Assembly (NCBI GenBank): GCA_041748075.1
Contig: JBGTDX010000070.1
Span: 1-53,009, forward strand
DNA from: JBGSYJ01 sp041748075
Lineage (GTDB): Bacteria; Acidobacteriota; Thermoanaerobaculia; Gp7-AA8
Direction of reading: 5' to 3'
Length of the DNA stretch: 53,009 nt
Shown: in pieces, positions 28,438 to 36,333 of the stretch
Layout of the letters: every line of letters begins with the position of its first letter
How positions within the stretch are numbered: position 1 is the first letter of the stretch
Notes under the pieces: generated by a model
Seen by the model: only the letters and a program-made list of their open reading frames with translations
What the model was told of the DNA's origin: nothing
Database searches by the model: none
Made by a program: the position numbers and the translations under genes

Positions 28438-28911
28438 GTGCAGTTCGATGATGTGATGCTCGTACTTTCGGCTCTGGCCCGCGAAGAGGTCGAGTACGTT
28501 CTCGTGGGCGGGGTTGCAGTAGGACTGCATGGATTCGAGCGTGCCACGGTCGACATCGATCTGTTCATCCGAACAGACGAGCTGAATGTGGCGCGTGTCC
28601 GGGCCGCACTCCACGCCGCTTTTGATGACGATTCCATCGACGACATCTCTGCCAGCGATCTGGCGGGCGAGTTTCCGACCGTTCGCTACGGCCCGCCTCG
28701 AGGAGACTTCTTCATCGATCTTCTGGGCAGGCTGGGATCGGAAATCAGTTACGACGATCTGGAGTTCGAGATCATAGAGATCGAAGGAGTTCCCGTCCGG
28801 CTGGCGACTCCGCGTACGCTATACCGTATGAAGCGCGACACCATCCGGCCGATCGATCGGATCGATGCTGAAGCCCTTCGCGTCCGGTTTGGCCTCGACG
28901 AGGTTGATTGA
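28438..28911 (+). CDS. Nucleotidyltransferase-fold protein, 157 aa
   Basis: A small protein with the minimal nucleotidyltransferase pattern: VLVGGVAVGLHGFERATVDI then DLFI (residues 22-46; GG then DxD). A later stretch DFFIDLLGRLG may provide the third acidic residue. It resembles the nucleotidyltransferase half of AbiEii/MNT-type toxin-antitoxin modules. The start is a GTG; a later ATG (28456) would remove six residues. It is followed after 1 bp by a 65-aa gene, and the pair looks like a small module. Toxic or protective action cannot be told from sequence. Confidence 0.75.
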   Translation: MQFDDVMLVLSALAREEVEYVLVGGVAVGLHGFERATVDIDLFIRTDELNVARVRAALHAAFDDDSIDDISASDLAGEFPTVRYGPPRGDFFIDLLGRLGSEISYDDLEFEIIEIEGVPVRLATPRTLYRMKRDTIRPIDRIDAEALRVRFGLDEVD

Positions 28912-28912
28912 A

Positions 28913-29110
28913 ATGCCCGTGCAGAAGTTCAGAAGTCTGGAGGAAGCATCCGCGGCGATGCGTTGCGAGCCGCGAAGTGAAGAGCACCTCCGCCGTCTTC
29001 GGTTCTCATACGAGTTCTGGTCGCGGGTCCGCCCCGTGACTTTCCCCCGCGGCGTGAGGCGGTATCGCTCCATTGAGGATGCCGACGCTGATTTCTCGCG
29101 CAGCGATTGA
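28913..29110 (+). CDS. 65-aa partner of the nucleotidyltransferase
   Basis: Short ORF starting MPVQKFRSLEEASAAMRCE, with a middle HLRRLRFSYEFWSRV and the end FPRGVRRYRSIEDADAD. A recurring pattern of a small protein with FPxGVRxYRSIE accompanies such nucleotidyltransferases in my recollection, usually read as the antitoxin or regulatory half. It starts 1 bp after the preceding stop, so it is translationally linked. No ribosome-binding site of its own is seen. Confidence 0.7.
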   Translation: MPVQKFRSLEEASAAMRCEPRSEEHLRRLRFSYEFWSRVRPVTFPRGVRRYRSIEDADADFSRSD

Positions 29111-29133
29111 ATCGCGTGGATCGGCTCCCCTGC

Positions 29134-29829
29134 CTAAACACTGCGCGCGATCCGGAAGCCGTAGTCCGTATAACGGAACTCGGGAGGAATGCTCGATCGC
29201 GCAGCACAGCGGGTGAATCTGACCTGGTGGCGCCAGGATCCCCCGCGTGAGACCCGGCGCACGCCTGTGTCAGGTCCGAGAGGATTCCTGTCGGGTGAAG
29301 TGGCGTAATAGCCGGCGTCGAACCAGTCGCTGCACCATTCGTGAACGTTCTCGCACATGTCGTAGAGTCCGTACCCGTTCGGCTGCCACTGACCCACCGG
29401 TTCAGGGCCGGTCGCCGGGCGCGCGCCATCGTAGACTTGGCGTTTCGGAGCGCCATCTCCCCACGGGTACCGCTTCCCTTCCTCCCCACCCCGCGCGGCG
29501 AGCTCCCACTCCGCCTCGGTCGGCAACCTGAACCTGCGGCCCGTGGCCTCGCTCAACCACTCGCAGTACTTCACGGCGTCGAACCACGAGACGGCGACGA
29601 CCGGCTGGTTTGGATCATTGAAGTCGGGATCGTTTCGGCAGACCTGCGGGGGATGCCCGCTCTCCTCGACGAACCGCGCGTAGTCGCCGTTCGTCACCTG
29701 GTATCGGCTCAGTTCGAACGAATCGACCATCACTCGATGAATCGGACGCTCGTTCTCTGCGCCCTCTTCCGATCCCATGAGGAACAATCCGCGCTTGATC
29801 GGAGTCAGCACCGGTTCGATAGGCGACAT
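29134..29829 (-). CDS. FGE-sulfatase-fold (SUMF1) protein, 231 aa
   Basis: Formylglycine-generating-enzyme fold: FLMGSEEGAENERPIHRVMV, YQVTNGDYARFVE, PVVAVSWFDAVKYCEWLSE, RLPTEAEWELAARGG, NVHEWCSDWF and the ending SRGGSW with RCAARSS and GFRIAR. In true FGEs two copper-binding cysteines sit between GGS and RCAAR; here that stretch (WRHQVRFT) has none. So sulfatase activation is unlikely, and the protein may instead serve as one of the many SUMF1-fold non-FGE proteins (binding or hydroxylating). No signal peptide and no sulfatase nearby. The gene is convergent with the nucleotidyltransferase module. Confidence 0.88.
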   Translation of the reverse strand: MSPIEPVLTPIKRGLFLMGSEEGAENERPIHRVMVDSFELSRYQVTNGDYARFVEESGHPPQVCRNDPDFNDPNQPVVAVSWFDAVKYCEWLSEATGRRFRLPTEAEWELAARGGEEGKRYPWGDGAPKRQVYDGARPATGPEPVGQWQPNGYGLYDMCENVHEWCSDWFDAGYYATSPDRNPLGPDTGVRRVSRGGSWRHQVRFTRCAARSSIPPEFRYTDYGFRIARSV

Positions 29830-29881
29830 GGAAGATCGATGATGCCACGTGAATCGCTTCCGGGTGCCATCCCAAGAGCCG

Positions 29882-29967
29882 GTGTCATCCTGAGCGAAGC
29901 GAAGGATCCCCTGACTATTGGTGATCGCAAGGCCTGAGGGGATCCTTCGCTGCGCTCAGGATGACAC
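29882..29967. repeat. Dispersed palindromic element, copy 4
   Basis: An 86-bp copy with the same ends (gtgtcatcctgagcg and cgctcaggatgacac) and a unique centre. Located between the divergent FGE-like gene and the second vapBC pair. Confidence 0.95.
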
Positions 29968-29999
29968 TGGCACCTCGACATCAAACGCATCTCCTGTTA

Positions 30000-30011
30000 G
30001 CATCATGATGC
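30000..30011. promoter_or_regulatory. Candidate VapB operator palindrome
   Basis: A perfect 12-bp palindrome GCATCATGATGC ends at the base before the antitoxin ATG. Type II antitoxins with ribbon-helix-helix folds repress their own promoter at such palindromes, so autoregulation is the natural reading; unproven. Confidence 0.5.
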
Positions 30012-30266
30012 ATGGGCAAACGCACTACTGTGACTTTAGACGACGATCTGGTCGAAAAGCTTCAGGAAGAGGCTGCGAGCAGTGGCGAGCCCTTTCGAGC
30101 AACGCTGAACCGCATGCTTCGACGTGGTCTCAATCCGCCCCGTAAGCCTCCCGGGACCAAGCCCTTCAGAATCGCCGGACGCAGGCTCCTCGAGGCGCGT
30201 GCCGGCGTCTCCTTCGACAACATCGAAGACCTTCTCGACCAGATCGAGGGATCGAACCGAAAGTGA
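30012..30266 (+). CDS. VapB-like antitoxin, 84 aa
   Basis: N-terminal ribbon-helix-helix pattern (KRTTVTLDDDLVEKLQEEAA) followed by a helical RATLNRMLRRGL and a proline-rich linker, then a toxin-binding tail (FDNIEDLLDQIEG). The stop overlaps the GTG start of the PIN gene (GTGA, 30263-30266). The palindrome directly upstream is a plausible operator. It is unrelated in sequence to the VapB at 19309, so the window carries two independent modules. Confidence 0.85.
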   Translation: MGKRTTVTLDDDLVEKLQEEAASSGEPFRATLNRMLRRGLNPPRKPPGTKPFRIAGRRLLEARAGVSFDNIEDLLDQIEGSNRK

Positions 30267-30697
30267 TCGTCGTCGACTCGAATCTGCTCATTTACGCCTA
30301 CACGGCTACGAGTCCCGAGCATGTCCCGGCGCGTCGATGGGTCGAATCGGTGTTCTCCGGGAAGGATCCCGTCCGGATTCCATGGAGCACGGTTCATGCG
30401 TTCCTGCGGATCACGACACAGAGCTCGCTGTTTGAAAGGCCGTTTACGATTGCCGAGGCAGCAGCGATCATCGAGTCCTGGATGGAGCAGCCGTCCGTAG
30501 CCATTCTCCAGCCGGGCGGACGTTACTGGTCGATCCTTCGCCGCCTGCTCCGGGACAGTCAGATCCGCGGCAATCTGGTGATGGATGCGCATCTGGCGGC
30601 CCTCGCCCTTGAACATGGCGGAACGCTTTTTACGACCGATAAAGACTTCGCCCGGTTCGATGAACTGCGGATGACGAATCCCCTGAAAGCGAAATGA
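30263..30697 (+). CDS. VapC-like PIN-domain toxin, 144 aa
   Basis: PIN domain with all four acidic positions: VVDSNLLIYAY (D5), the Trp-rich IPWSTVHAFLRI segment (the usual glutamate is replaced, with polar T/H in its place), DAHLAALALEHGG (aspartate) and FTTDKDFARF (final aspartates). Size suits VapC. GTG start overlapping the antitoxin stop. It is of the TA-associated VapC group with 'SNLLIYAY' start. The altered second acidic site is worth noting. Confidence 0.85.
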   Translation: MIVVDSNLLIYAYTATSPEHVPARRWVESVFSGKDPVRIPWSTVHAFLRITTQSSLFERPFTIAEAAAIIESWMEQPSVAILQPGGRYWSILRRLLRDSQIRGNLVMDAHLAALALEHGGTLFTTDKDFARFDELRMTNPLKAK

Positions 30698-30788
30698 CGC
30701 GAGGAACTTCGCGTTTCGTAATCGCCACTTCGACCTTAACGAGAGTTCCGAGGATCGTCGCTCCCCTGAACTATAATTCTGGGCCGTC

Positions 30789-31679
30789 ATGGCCGAAAAG
30801 AAGGTTTCCCGCGCGGCCGCGTACCGCACCCATCAAGTCACCGACGAAGCGTTCCTCGGCACCTTCGGCGAGCGCATCCGCGCCGAGCGCGCCCGGCGCG
30901 GGATGAGCCGCAAGCTCCTCGCAGAGCACGCCGGCATGTCGGAACGCTACATCTCTCAGATCGAGTCGGGCAGAGGAAACATTTCGCTCGTGCTGCTGCG
31001 CCACATCGCTTCCGCGCTCGGTCTCCCGCTCGCTCAACTCGTCGACGATGAACGCCCGTCAGCCGGGATGCGCCTCACCCAGCAGTTCCTCGCGCAACTC
31101 TCCCCGGCACAACTCGAAGAGGCTCATCAGATGCTCGGCTCGAGATTCGCGACCGCAGGCACCGAGGCCCGTTCGAACCGGATCGCCCTCGTCGGCCTGC
31201 GCGGCGCGGGAAAATCGACGCTCGGAAGAGCACTGGCCCGCGCCAGAAACCTGCCGTTCTTCGAGCTCGACCGCGAGATCGAACGGCTCTCCGCAACATC
31301 CCTGGGCGTCATCATCGAGCTCTACGGCCAGCAGGCCTACCGACGGTATGAAGCGCAGGCTCTGAACGATCTCATCGAGACGCAATCCCGCTTCGTCGTC
31401 GCGACCGGAGGCAGTATCGTCTCGGAGGCAGCTACCTGGGAGTCGCTACTTCGCCACTGCTTTACCGTCTGGATCCGGGCGAGCCCCGAAGAGCACATGA
31501 GCCGCGTCATTGCGCAGGGAGATCGCCGGCCGATGGCGGGATCGGAGCGTGCGATGGACGATCTCCGACGGATTCTCGAAGAGCGATCGCCGCTTTACGC
31601 GCGCGCAGATCTGCAGATCGAAACCTCCGGCAAGACCGAGAAGGCGACGTTGAGGGACCTGCTGAGAGGGTTACTGTAG
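30789..31679 (+). CDS. boxR: BoxR/BzdR-type regulator: HTH fused to shikimate-kinase domain
   Basis: Residues about 25-85 form an XRE-type helix-turn-helix (ERIRAERARRGMSRKLLAEH then MSERYISQIESGR). After a linker, residues about 130-296 have a shikimate-kinase fold with Walker A GLRGAGKST near 136-144. In BzdR and BoxR the kinase-like domain binds benzoyl-CoA as inducer and the protein represses aromatic-degradation promoters. Here it lies directly upstream of boxC and boxB, so this role is strongly supported. A TATAAT (30772-30777) lies only 11 nt before the ATG, implying a nearly leaderless message. Confidence 0.9.
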   Translation: MAEKKVSRAAAYRTHQVTDEAFLGTFGERIRAERARRGMSRKLLAEHAGMSERYISQIESGRGNISLVLLRHIASALGLPLAQLVDDERPSAGMRLTQQFLAQLSPAQLEEAHQMLGSRFATAGTEARSNRIALVGLRGAGKSTLGRALARARNLPFFELDREIERLSATSLGVIIELYGQQAYRRYEAQALNDLIETQSRFVVATGGSIVSEAATWESLLRHCFTVWIRASPEEHMSRVIAQGDRRPMAGSERAMDDLRRILEERSPLYARADLQIETSGKTEKATLRDLLRGLL

Positions 31680-31706
31680 GCAATGCTGGTACGGTGATCC
31701 TGAGCG

Positions 31707-31800
31707 AGACCACGTCATCCTGAGCGAAGCGACGGATCTCTGCTTGCGAGGCTCGATCCTCTTCAGGAGATCCTTCGCTTCGCTCAGGATGACGTGGTCT
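31707..31800. repeat. Dispersed palindromic element, copy 5
   Basis: A 94-bp copy with ends agaccacgtcatcctgag and its complement. Its centre is the reverse complement of the centre at 52931, so this copy is the same subtype in the opposite orientation. A half copy (gatcctgagcgagac) precedes it at 31696-31710. It separates boxR from the boxCB promoter. Confidence 0.95.
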
Positions 31801-31837
31801 GAAGATCCATCCGGTGGATGATACGGGCTCGGCGAAA

Positions 31838-31888
31838 TAATGCGGTATGTCATTCGCATTAGGCACTATAATGCCGACCCTTTGGAGG
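31838..31888 (+). promoter_or_regulatory. boxCB promoter with operator and Shine-Dalgarno
   Basis: A perfect 7-bp inverted repeat TAATGCG-N10-CGCATTA (31838-31861) lies 5 bp before a consensus -10 box TATAAT (31867-31872) and so covers the -35 region, where no good -35 box is seen. This geometry suits repression by BoxR. GGAGG (31884-31888) is 5 nt before the boxC ATG. Confidence 0.7.
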
Positions 31889-31893
31889 TACTC

Positions 31894-33528
31894 ATGATCA
31901 CATTCGACCGCGATCCCGCCACGTATAAGCACTGGCGGCTCACGTTCGACGGCCCTGTCGCCAACCTCGCCCTCGACGTCGACGAGGACGGCGGCATCGA
32001 GCCCGGATACAAGCTGAAACTCAACTCCTACGACCTGGGAGTCGACATCGAGCTGCGCGATGCACTCGAGCGCATTCGGTTCGAACATCCGGAAGTCCGG
32101 ACGGTCGTCATCGGCAGCGCGAAAGAACGGATGTTCTGCGCCGGGGCAAACATCTACATGCTGGGCAAGTCGAGCCACGCATGGAAGGTGAACTTCTGCA
32201 AGTTCACCAACGAGACGCGCAACTCGATCGAGGATTCGAGCGAGAGCTCGGGACTGAAGTTCATCGCGGCCGTGAACGGCACTGCTGCGGGAGGCGGATA
32301 CGAGCTTGCTCTCGCGTGCGATGAGATCCTGCTGGTCGATGACCGGTCGAGCACGGTGAGCTTCCCGGAGGTTCCGCTGCTGGCAGTTCTGCCGGGAACG
32401 GGAGGGCTGACCCGCCTCACCGACAAGCGCAAGGTCCGAAGCGACCTGGCCGATGTGTTCTGCACGATGGCCGAAGGGCTCGGTGGTGCGAAGGCAAAAA
32501 CCTGGGGCCTGGTCGATGAAGTGACCGCGCCGCGCAACTTCGAGGAGAAGGTTCGCGAGCATGCGCTGGCCCTCGCCGAAAAGAGTGACCGCCCCACCGA
32601 TGCGAAAGGCATTGATCTGACGCCTCTCGACCGGAAGATCGATGAGGCAGGCGTTCACTACGAGCACGTCGACGTCGCGATCGGAGAAAACGGAAGGACG
32701 ATCACCATTACGGTCACCGCGCCCTCCGCTGAAGAGCCGGTCGAGATCGAGCGAATCGTTGCGAAAGGCGCGCAGTGGTGGCCCCTTGCGATGGCGAGGC
32801 AACTCGACGACGCGATCCTCCATCTCCGCACGAACGTTCGCGAAGGCGGCATGTGGCTGTTCGAAACGCGGGGTGACATGGATGCGATGCTCCGCATCGA
32901 CGAAGCGCTCGCGCGCCACGCTGACCACTGGCTCGTTCGCGAGACGATCAATCTCATCCGCCGCACTCTTGCACGCCTCGAAGTTTCGTCGCGCAGCATG
33001 TACGCCGTCATCGGTCAAGATGCATGCTTCGTGGGAACTCTGTTCGAGCTCGCACTCGCTGCTGACCGCTCCTTCATGCTCTCTGCTGACAACGGCTCCC
33101 GCATCGCTCTCAGCGCGATGAACTTCGGCCCCTACAGGATGCCGAATCGCATGACCCGCCTCGAGGCGCGGTTCGGCGAAGATGCAACGGACAAGGTCTC
33201 GGAGCTCCGGACGCGCATCGGCGAGAAGATGGATGCCGAGGAGGCGCTCGAGGCTGGCCTCATCACCTTCGCGCCCGACGATCTCGACTGGGAAGACGAG
33301 ATCCGAATGGCCGTCGAAGAACGGATCAGCCTCTCCCCCGACGCACTGACCGGAATGGAAGCGAGCCTTCGTTTCGGTGGCAGGGAAACGGCAGCCACGA
33401 AAATATTCGGCCGGCTGTCCGCCTGGCAGAACTGGATTTTCATACGCCCGAATGCAGTCGGCGACGAAGGTGCGCTGAAACTCTTCGGCAGCGGTACCAA
33501 GCCCCGCTTTTCATGGGAAAGGATCTGA
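31894..33528 (+). CDS. boxC: Benzoyl-CoA-dihydrodiol lyase / 2,3-epoxybenzoyl-CoA dihydrolase BoxC
   Basis: Ring-opening enzyme of the aerobic benzoyl-CoA (box) pathway; it hydrolyses 2,3-epoxybenzoyl-CoA to 3,4-dehydroadipyl-CoA semialdehyde and formate. A duplicated crotonase-superfamily protein of 544 aa. It opens TYKHWRLTFDGPVANLALDV; the first fold has AKERMFCAGANIYMLG and NGTAAGGGYELALACDEILL (oxyanion hole), and the second has YAVIGQDACFVGTLFELALA. The length agrees with characterised BoxC (about 555 aa). ATG with GGAGG at 31884. It runs into boxB with a 2-bp gap. Confidence 0.93.
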   Translation: MITFDRDPATYKHWRLTFDGPVANLALDVDEDGGIEPGYKLKLNSYDLGVDIELRDALERIRFEHPEVRTVVIGSAKERMFCAGANIYMLGKSSHAWKVNFCKFTNETRNSIEDSSESSGLKFIAAVNGTAAGGGYELALACDEILLVDDRSSTVSFPEVPLLAVLPGTGGLTRLTDKRKVRSDLADVFCTMAEGLGGAKAKTWGLVDEVTAPRNFEEKVREHALALAEKSDRPTDAKGIDLTPLDRKIDEAGVHYEHVDVAIGENGRTITITVTAPSAEEPVEIERIVAKGAQWWPLAMARQLDDAILHLRTNVREGGMWLFETRGDMDAMLRIDEALARHADHWLVRETINLIRRTLARLEVSSRSMYAVIGQDACFVGTLFELALAADRSFMLSADNGSRIALSAMNFGPYRMPNRMTRLEARFGEDATDKVSELRTRIGEKMDAEEALEAGLITFAPDDLDWEDEIRMAVEERISLSPDALTGMEASLRFGGRETAATKIFGRLSAWQNWIFIRPNAVGDEGALKLFGSGTKPRFSWERI

Positions 33529-33530
33529 CG

Positions 33531-34955
33531 ATGACATCGATCACTTACGACGACCGCATTCCGAACAACGTCGAGCTGTCGACCAACAAGACGCTTCAGC
33601 GTGCGCTCGAGCACTGGCAGCCGCGGTTTCTCGACTGGTGGAAAGAGCTCGGCCCCGAGGTCTTCAAGCACAACGACGTCTACCTCCGCACGGCGACTTC
33701 GGTGGACCGCGAAGGGTGGGCAACGTTCGGCATGGTCAAGATGCCGGAGTATCGCTGGGGCATCTTCCTCGCCGACCGGAAAGAAGACCGCTCGATCGGC
33801 TTTGGCGACAACATCGGCGCGCCGGCATGGCAGGTCGTACCGGGCGAGCACCGCTCGACGCTCCGCCGTTTGATCGTCACACAGGGAGATACCGAGCCCG
33901 CGTCGGTCGAACAGCAGCGCGCCCTCGGCCGTACCGCGCCGTCGCTCTACGATCTGCGCAATCTGTTTCAGATCAACGTTGAAGAAGGCCGCCATCTGTG
34001 GGCGATGGTCTATCTGCTTCACGCCTACTTCGGCCGCGACGGCCGCGAAGAGGCAGAGGGTCTGCTCGAGCGCCACGCCGGCGACATCGACAAGCCACGC
34101 ATCCTCTCCACGTTCAACGAACCGATCCGCGACTGGCTCTCGTTCTTCATGTTCGCCTACTTCACCGATCGCGACGGCAAGTTCCAGCTGAAGGCTCTCG
34201 CCGAGAGCGGATTCGATCCTCTCGCGCGCACCTGCCAGTTCATGCTGACCGAGGAAGCGCATCATATGTTCGTCGGCGACACGGGAATCGGGCGCGTTGT
34301 ACGGAGAACTGTCGAAGTGATGAACGAGATCGGCTCCGATGACCCGGAGCGCGTCCGCGCAGCAGGCGCCATCGACCTGAACACGATCCAGAAATACATG
34401 AACTTCTGGTGCAGCTCTGCGCTCGATCTGTTCGGCGCTGACGTCTCTTCGAATGCGGCGAGCTACTTCGCCTCCGGACTCAAAGGCCGTCCGGACGAAT
34501 CGCTCTATGACGATCACGTTGCGGCCGGCGATTACGCGCTCGAAGTACCGGACGGCGGCTCAGGCATAACGACCGAAACGATCTCGATGCGGAACGCCAT
34601 GAACGAAGTGATGCGCACCTCGTACGTCCGCGACTGCGAGAACGGCGTGAGGCGCTGGAACAAGATCATCGAGAAGGGAGGCTGGAAGTTCGAGCTGCGC
34701 CTTCCCAGCCCCCGCTTCCGCCGCTCGGTCGGCAGCTGGGCGAACGTGCCGACCGATCCGGCCGGAAACCGGATCACCCCGGAAGCGTTCGCAGCCGGCA
34801 TTCAAAACTGGATTCCGATGCCTGCCGACCAGGAGTTCGTCAGCTCGCTGATGAAGCCCGTGCTGGAAGTCGGCAAGGTCGCGAGCTGGATCGCACCGCC
34901 GGATCGCGGCATCAACAATCTGCCGGTCGATTACGAATACGTGCGGGTCGCGTAG
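33531..34955 (+). CDS. boxB: Benzoyl-CoA 2,3-epoxidase subunit BoxB
   Basis: Diiron oxygenase component that converts benzoyl-CoA to the 2,3-epoxide using electrons from BoxA. 474 aa, matching known BoxB (about 473 aa). The diiron ligands appear as NVEEGRHLWAMVYLL (about 152-165) and MLTEEAHHMFVGD (about 239-251), within a ferritin-like helical bundle. The start MTSITYDDRIPNNVEL follows AAAGGA (33518-33523) 7 nt upstream; a longer start overlaps boxC. BoxA, the NADPH-dependent iron-sulfur reductase, is not in the window, and the source of reductant must be elsewhere. Confidence 0.94.
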   Translation: MTSITYDDRIPNNVELSTNKTLQRALEHWQPRFLDWWKELGPEVFKHNDVYLRTATSVDREGWATFGMVKMPEYRWGIFLADRKEDRSIGFGDNIGAPAWQVVPGEHRSTLRRLIVTQGDTEPASVEQQRALGRTAPSLYDLRNLFQINVEEGRHLWAMVYLLHAYFGRDGREEAEGLLERHAGDIDKPRILSTFNEPIRDWLSFFMFAYFTDRDGKFQLKALAESGFDPLARTCQFMLTEEAHHMFVGDTGIGRVVRRTVEVMNEIGSDDPERVRAAGAIDLNTIQKYMNFWCSSALDLFGADVSSNAASYFASGLKGRPDESLYDDHVAAGDYALEVPDGGSGITTETISMRNAMNEVMRTSYVRDCENGVRRWNKIIEKGGWKFELRLPSPRFRRSVGSWANVPTDPAGNRITPEAFAAGIQNWIPMPADQEFVSSLMKPVLEVGKVASWIAPPDRGINNLPVDYEYVRVA

Positions 34956-35271
34956 AGGCTGCGTCAAAACGTCAGCGTGTGTCATCCCGAGCGGCGAGCG
35001 AGGGATCTGGGCGGTGGTCCCTTGCTTGGAACGCTCGCAACTCTATGAGTGTCGAACAAAAGGCCCCCACCCAGATTCCTCGCTCGACGCTCGGGATGAC
35101 ACTGCCGGAGTTTCACACAGTCTCGCTCCGCCCAGGATGACGTGACGGTCCGTTCAAGGCGAACACGAATCTTGCATCGTGACTTTTTGATTCTCGTCTC
35201 ACGATGAAAGGACGAGCCGATCTACTGGACATCTGCGACGGAAGAGTATTGAATGAGCTCCGGCTGGACGA
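34956..35271. other. 316-bp spacer after boxB with divergent repeat
   Basis: No gene. It contains the divergent palindromic element at 34979-35102 and a further half element (ctcgctccgcccaggatgacgt) near 35125-35146. Beyond that I see nothing recognisable. Confidence 0.6.
34979..35102. repeat. Dispersed palindromic element, copy 6 (divergent)
   Basis: A 124-bp relative with shared ends gtgtcatcccgagcg and cgctcgggatgacac; its arms read gcgagcgagggatctgg instead of the usual aagcgaaggatct. It is longer and of a second subfamily. Confidence 0.85.
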
Positions 35272-35829
35272 TTGAAGTTACCTGTGAATTCATCCACTGA
35301 ACCCCGCATACTGGTCGTCGACGACGATCAAGCCATCCGTGACCTGCTTTGCGCGGTACTCCGGCGGCGTGGCCTCGAAGTCGAGTTCGCGGAGAACGGT
35401 GCCCGGGGACTCGAGATGCTGGCCGAGCGCCCGTACGCAATCATTCTGCTCGATCTCATGATGCCGCTGGTCGACGGGCACATCTTCCTCAGAAAACTGC
35501 AGGACCTCGAGCTCGAACCTCGTCCGATCGTTCTGGTTATCAGCGCGAGCGACGAGTCGGACTTCCGGAAACTCGAGCGGGGAAGCGTCTCGGCGATCAT
35601 CCGGAAGCCGTTCGACATCTTCGAAGTGGCCGATCTGGTGGGAACCTGCTTCGGATCCCTCGGAGATAGCAATCCGGAGGAGTCATGCGCCGAGGCCGCT
35701 CTCGAATCGGCCGACGGGCTCCGCCTTTCGATCAGCGGCGAGAGCAAGGCCACATCCGTCCGGAAGATCACTGAGGGGATCACGGACTCTCCCGTCGATC
35801 CTCCGATCGTGCCCTCCCGAAAGAACTGA
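35272..35829 (+). CDS. Response regulator with C-terminal extension, 185 aa
   Basis: Receiver domain at about 10-125: VVDDDQAI, the phospho-acceptor in IILLDLMMPLVDG, the serine in VLVISASD and the lysine in IIRKPFDIF. A 60-residue Ser/Glu-rich tail without a recognised output domain follows. The start is a TTG (35272); a GTG at 35284 gives MNSSTEPRILVVDDD, and I cannot decide between them. It ends 17 bp before a bidirectional terminator shared with the cold-shock gene. Confidence 0.85.
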   Translation: MKLPVNSSTEPRILVVDDDQAIRDLLCAVLRRRGLEVEFAENGARGLEMLAERPYAIILLDLMMPLVDGHIFLRKLQDLELEPRPIVLVISASDESDFRKLERGSVSAIIRKPFDIFEVADLVGTCFGSLGDSNPEESCAEAALESADGLRLSISGESKATSVRKITEGITDSPVDPPIVPSRKN

Positions 35830-35845
35830 GAGGTCGCCGTGCGCA

Positions 35846-35878
35846 AAAAAAAGCAGGCGATCGCTCGCCTGCTTTTTG
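35846..35878. terminator. Bidirectional terminator between REC and csp genes
   Basis: Stem GCAGGCG/CGCCTGC (35854-35860 and 35867-35873) flanked by eight A on the left and five T on the right. It serves the response regulator on the plus strand and the cold-shock gene on the minus strand. Confidence 0.88.
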
Positions 35879-35899
35879 CGTTTGTGGTTCTGCTTTATG

Positions 35900-36106
35900 T
35901 CAAACGATGGTGACGTTCGAAGCCTGGAGACCCTTGGGCCCGTTGACAACCTCGTATTCGACCTCGGCACCTTCCGCAAGGCTGCGGAAGCCCTGCGACT
36001 GGATTGCGGTGTAATGGACGAAAAGGTCCTCTCCACTCGCACCCGTGATGAATCCAAAGCCCTTGGCATCGTTGAACCACTTGACTCTTCCTACTTCTCT
36101 ACTCAT
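35900..36106 (-). CDS. Cold-shock domain protein, 68 aa
   Basis: CspA-type single-stranded nucleic acid-binding protein, acting as RNA chaperone. RNP1 is KGFGFIT and RNP2 is LFVHYTAI; the opening REVGRVKWFNDAKGFGF is canonical. AAGGAG lies 8-9 nt before the ATG. Upstream is a roughly 130-nt untranslated region, typical of csp genes that use the leader as a temperature switch; here I cannot show a structure. It terminates at the hairpin at 35846-35878. Confidence 0.97.
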   Translation of the reverse strand: MSREVGRVKWFNDAKGFGFITGASGEDLFVHYTAIQSQGFRSLAEGAEVEYEVVNGPKGLQASNVTIV

Positions 36107-36333
36107 GCTTCAAATCTCCTTGTAATTTTCTGCTTCGCTGCGTGGGGGCTTCGCGACCCGGATCCACTTCCAGGCGGCTAGGCTCGAGCACCAGTTCGAC
36201 AGTGTTGTCGGCAAAAACGCTCGGTTTTTCGGGTTAATTCCGAATTTCAACGAAGTGCCAACACCCCGGCCAGAGAGGGGGAAAGAGTGACCCTGTTGAA
36301 TCCTTCGCGGGATTTCTCTAAGCTTGCGGCCAG

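Noticed and set aside
33132..34517. 461-aa ORF antisense to boxC and boxB
   Set aside because: The plus strand encodes intact, recognisable Box enzymes; the antisense frame is a shadow.
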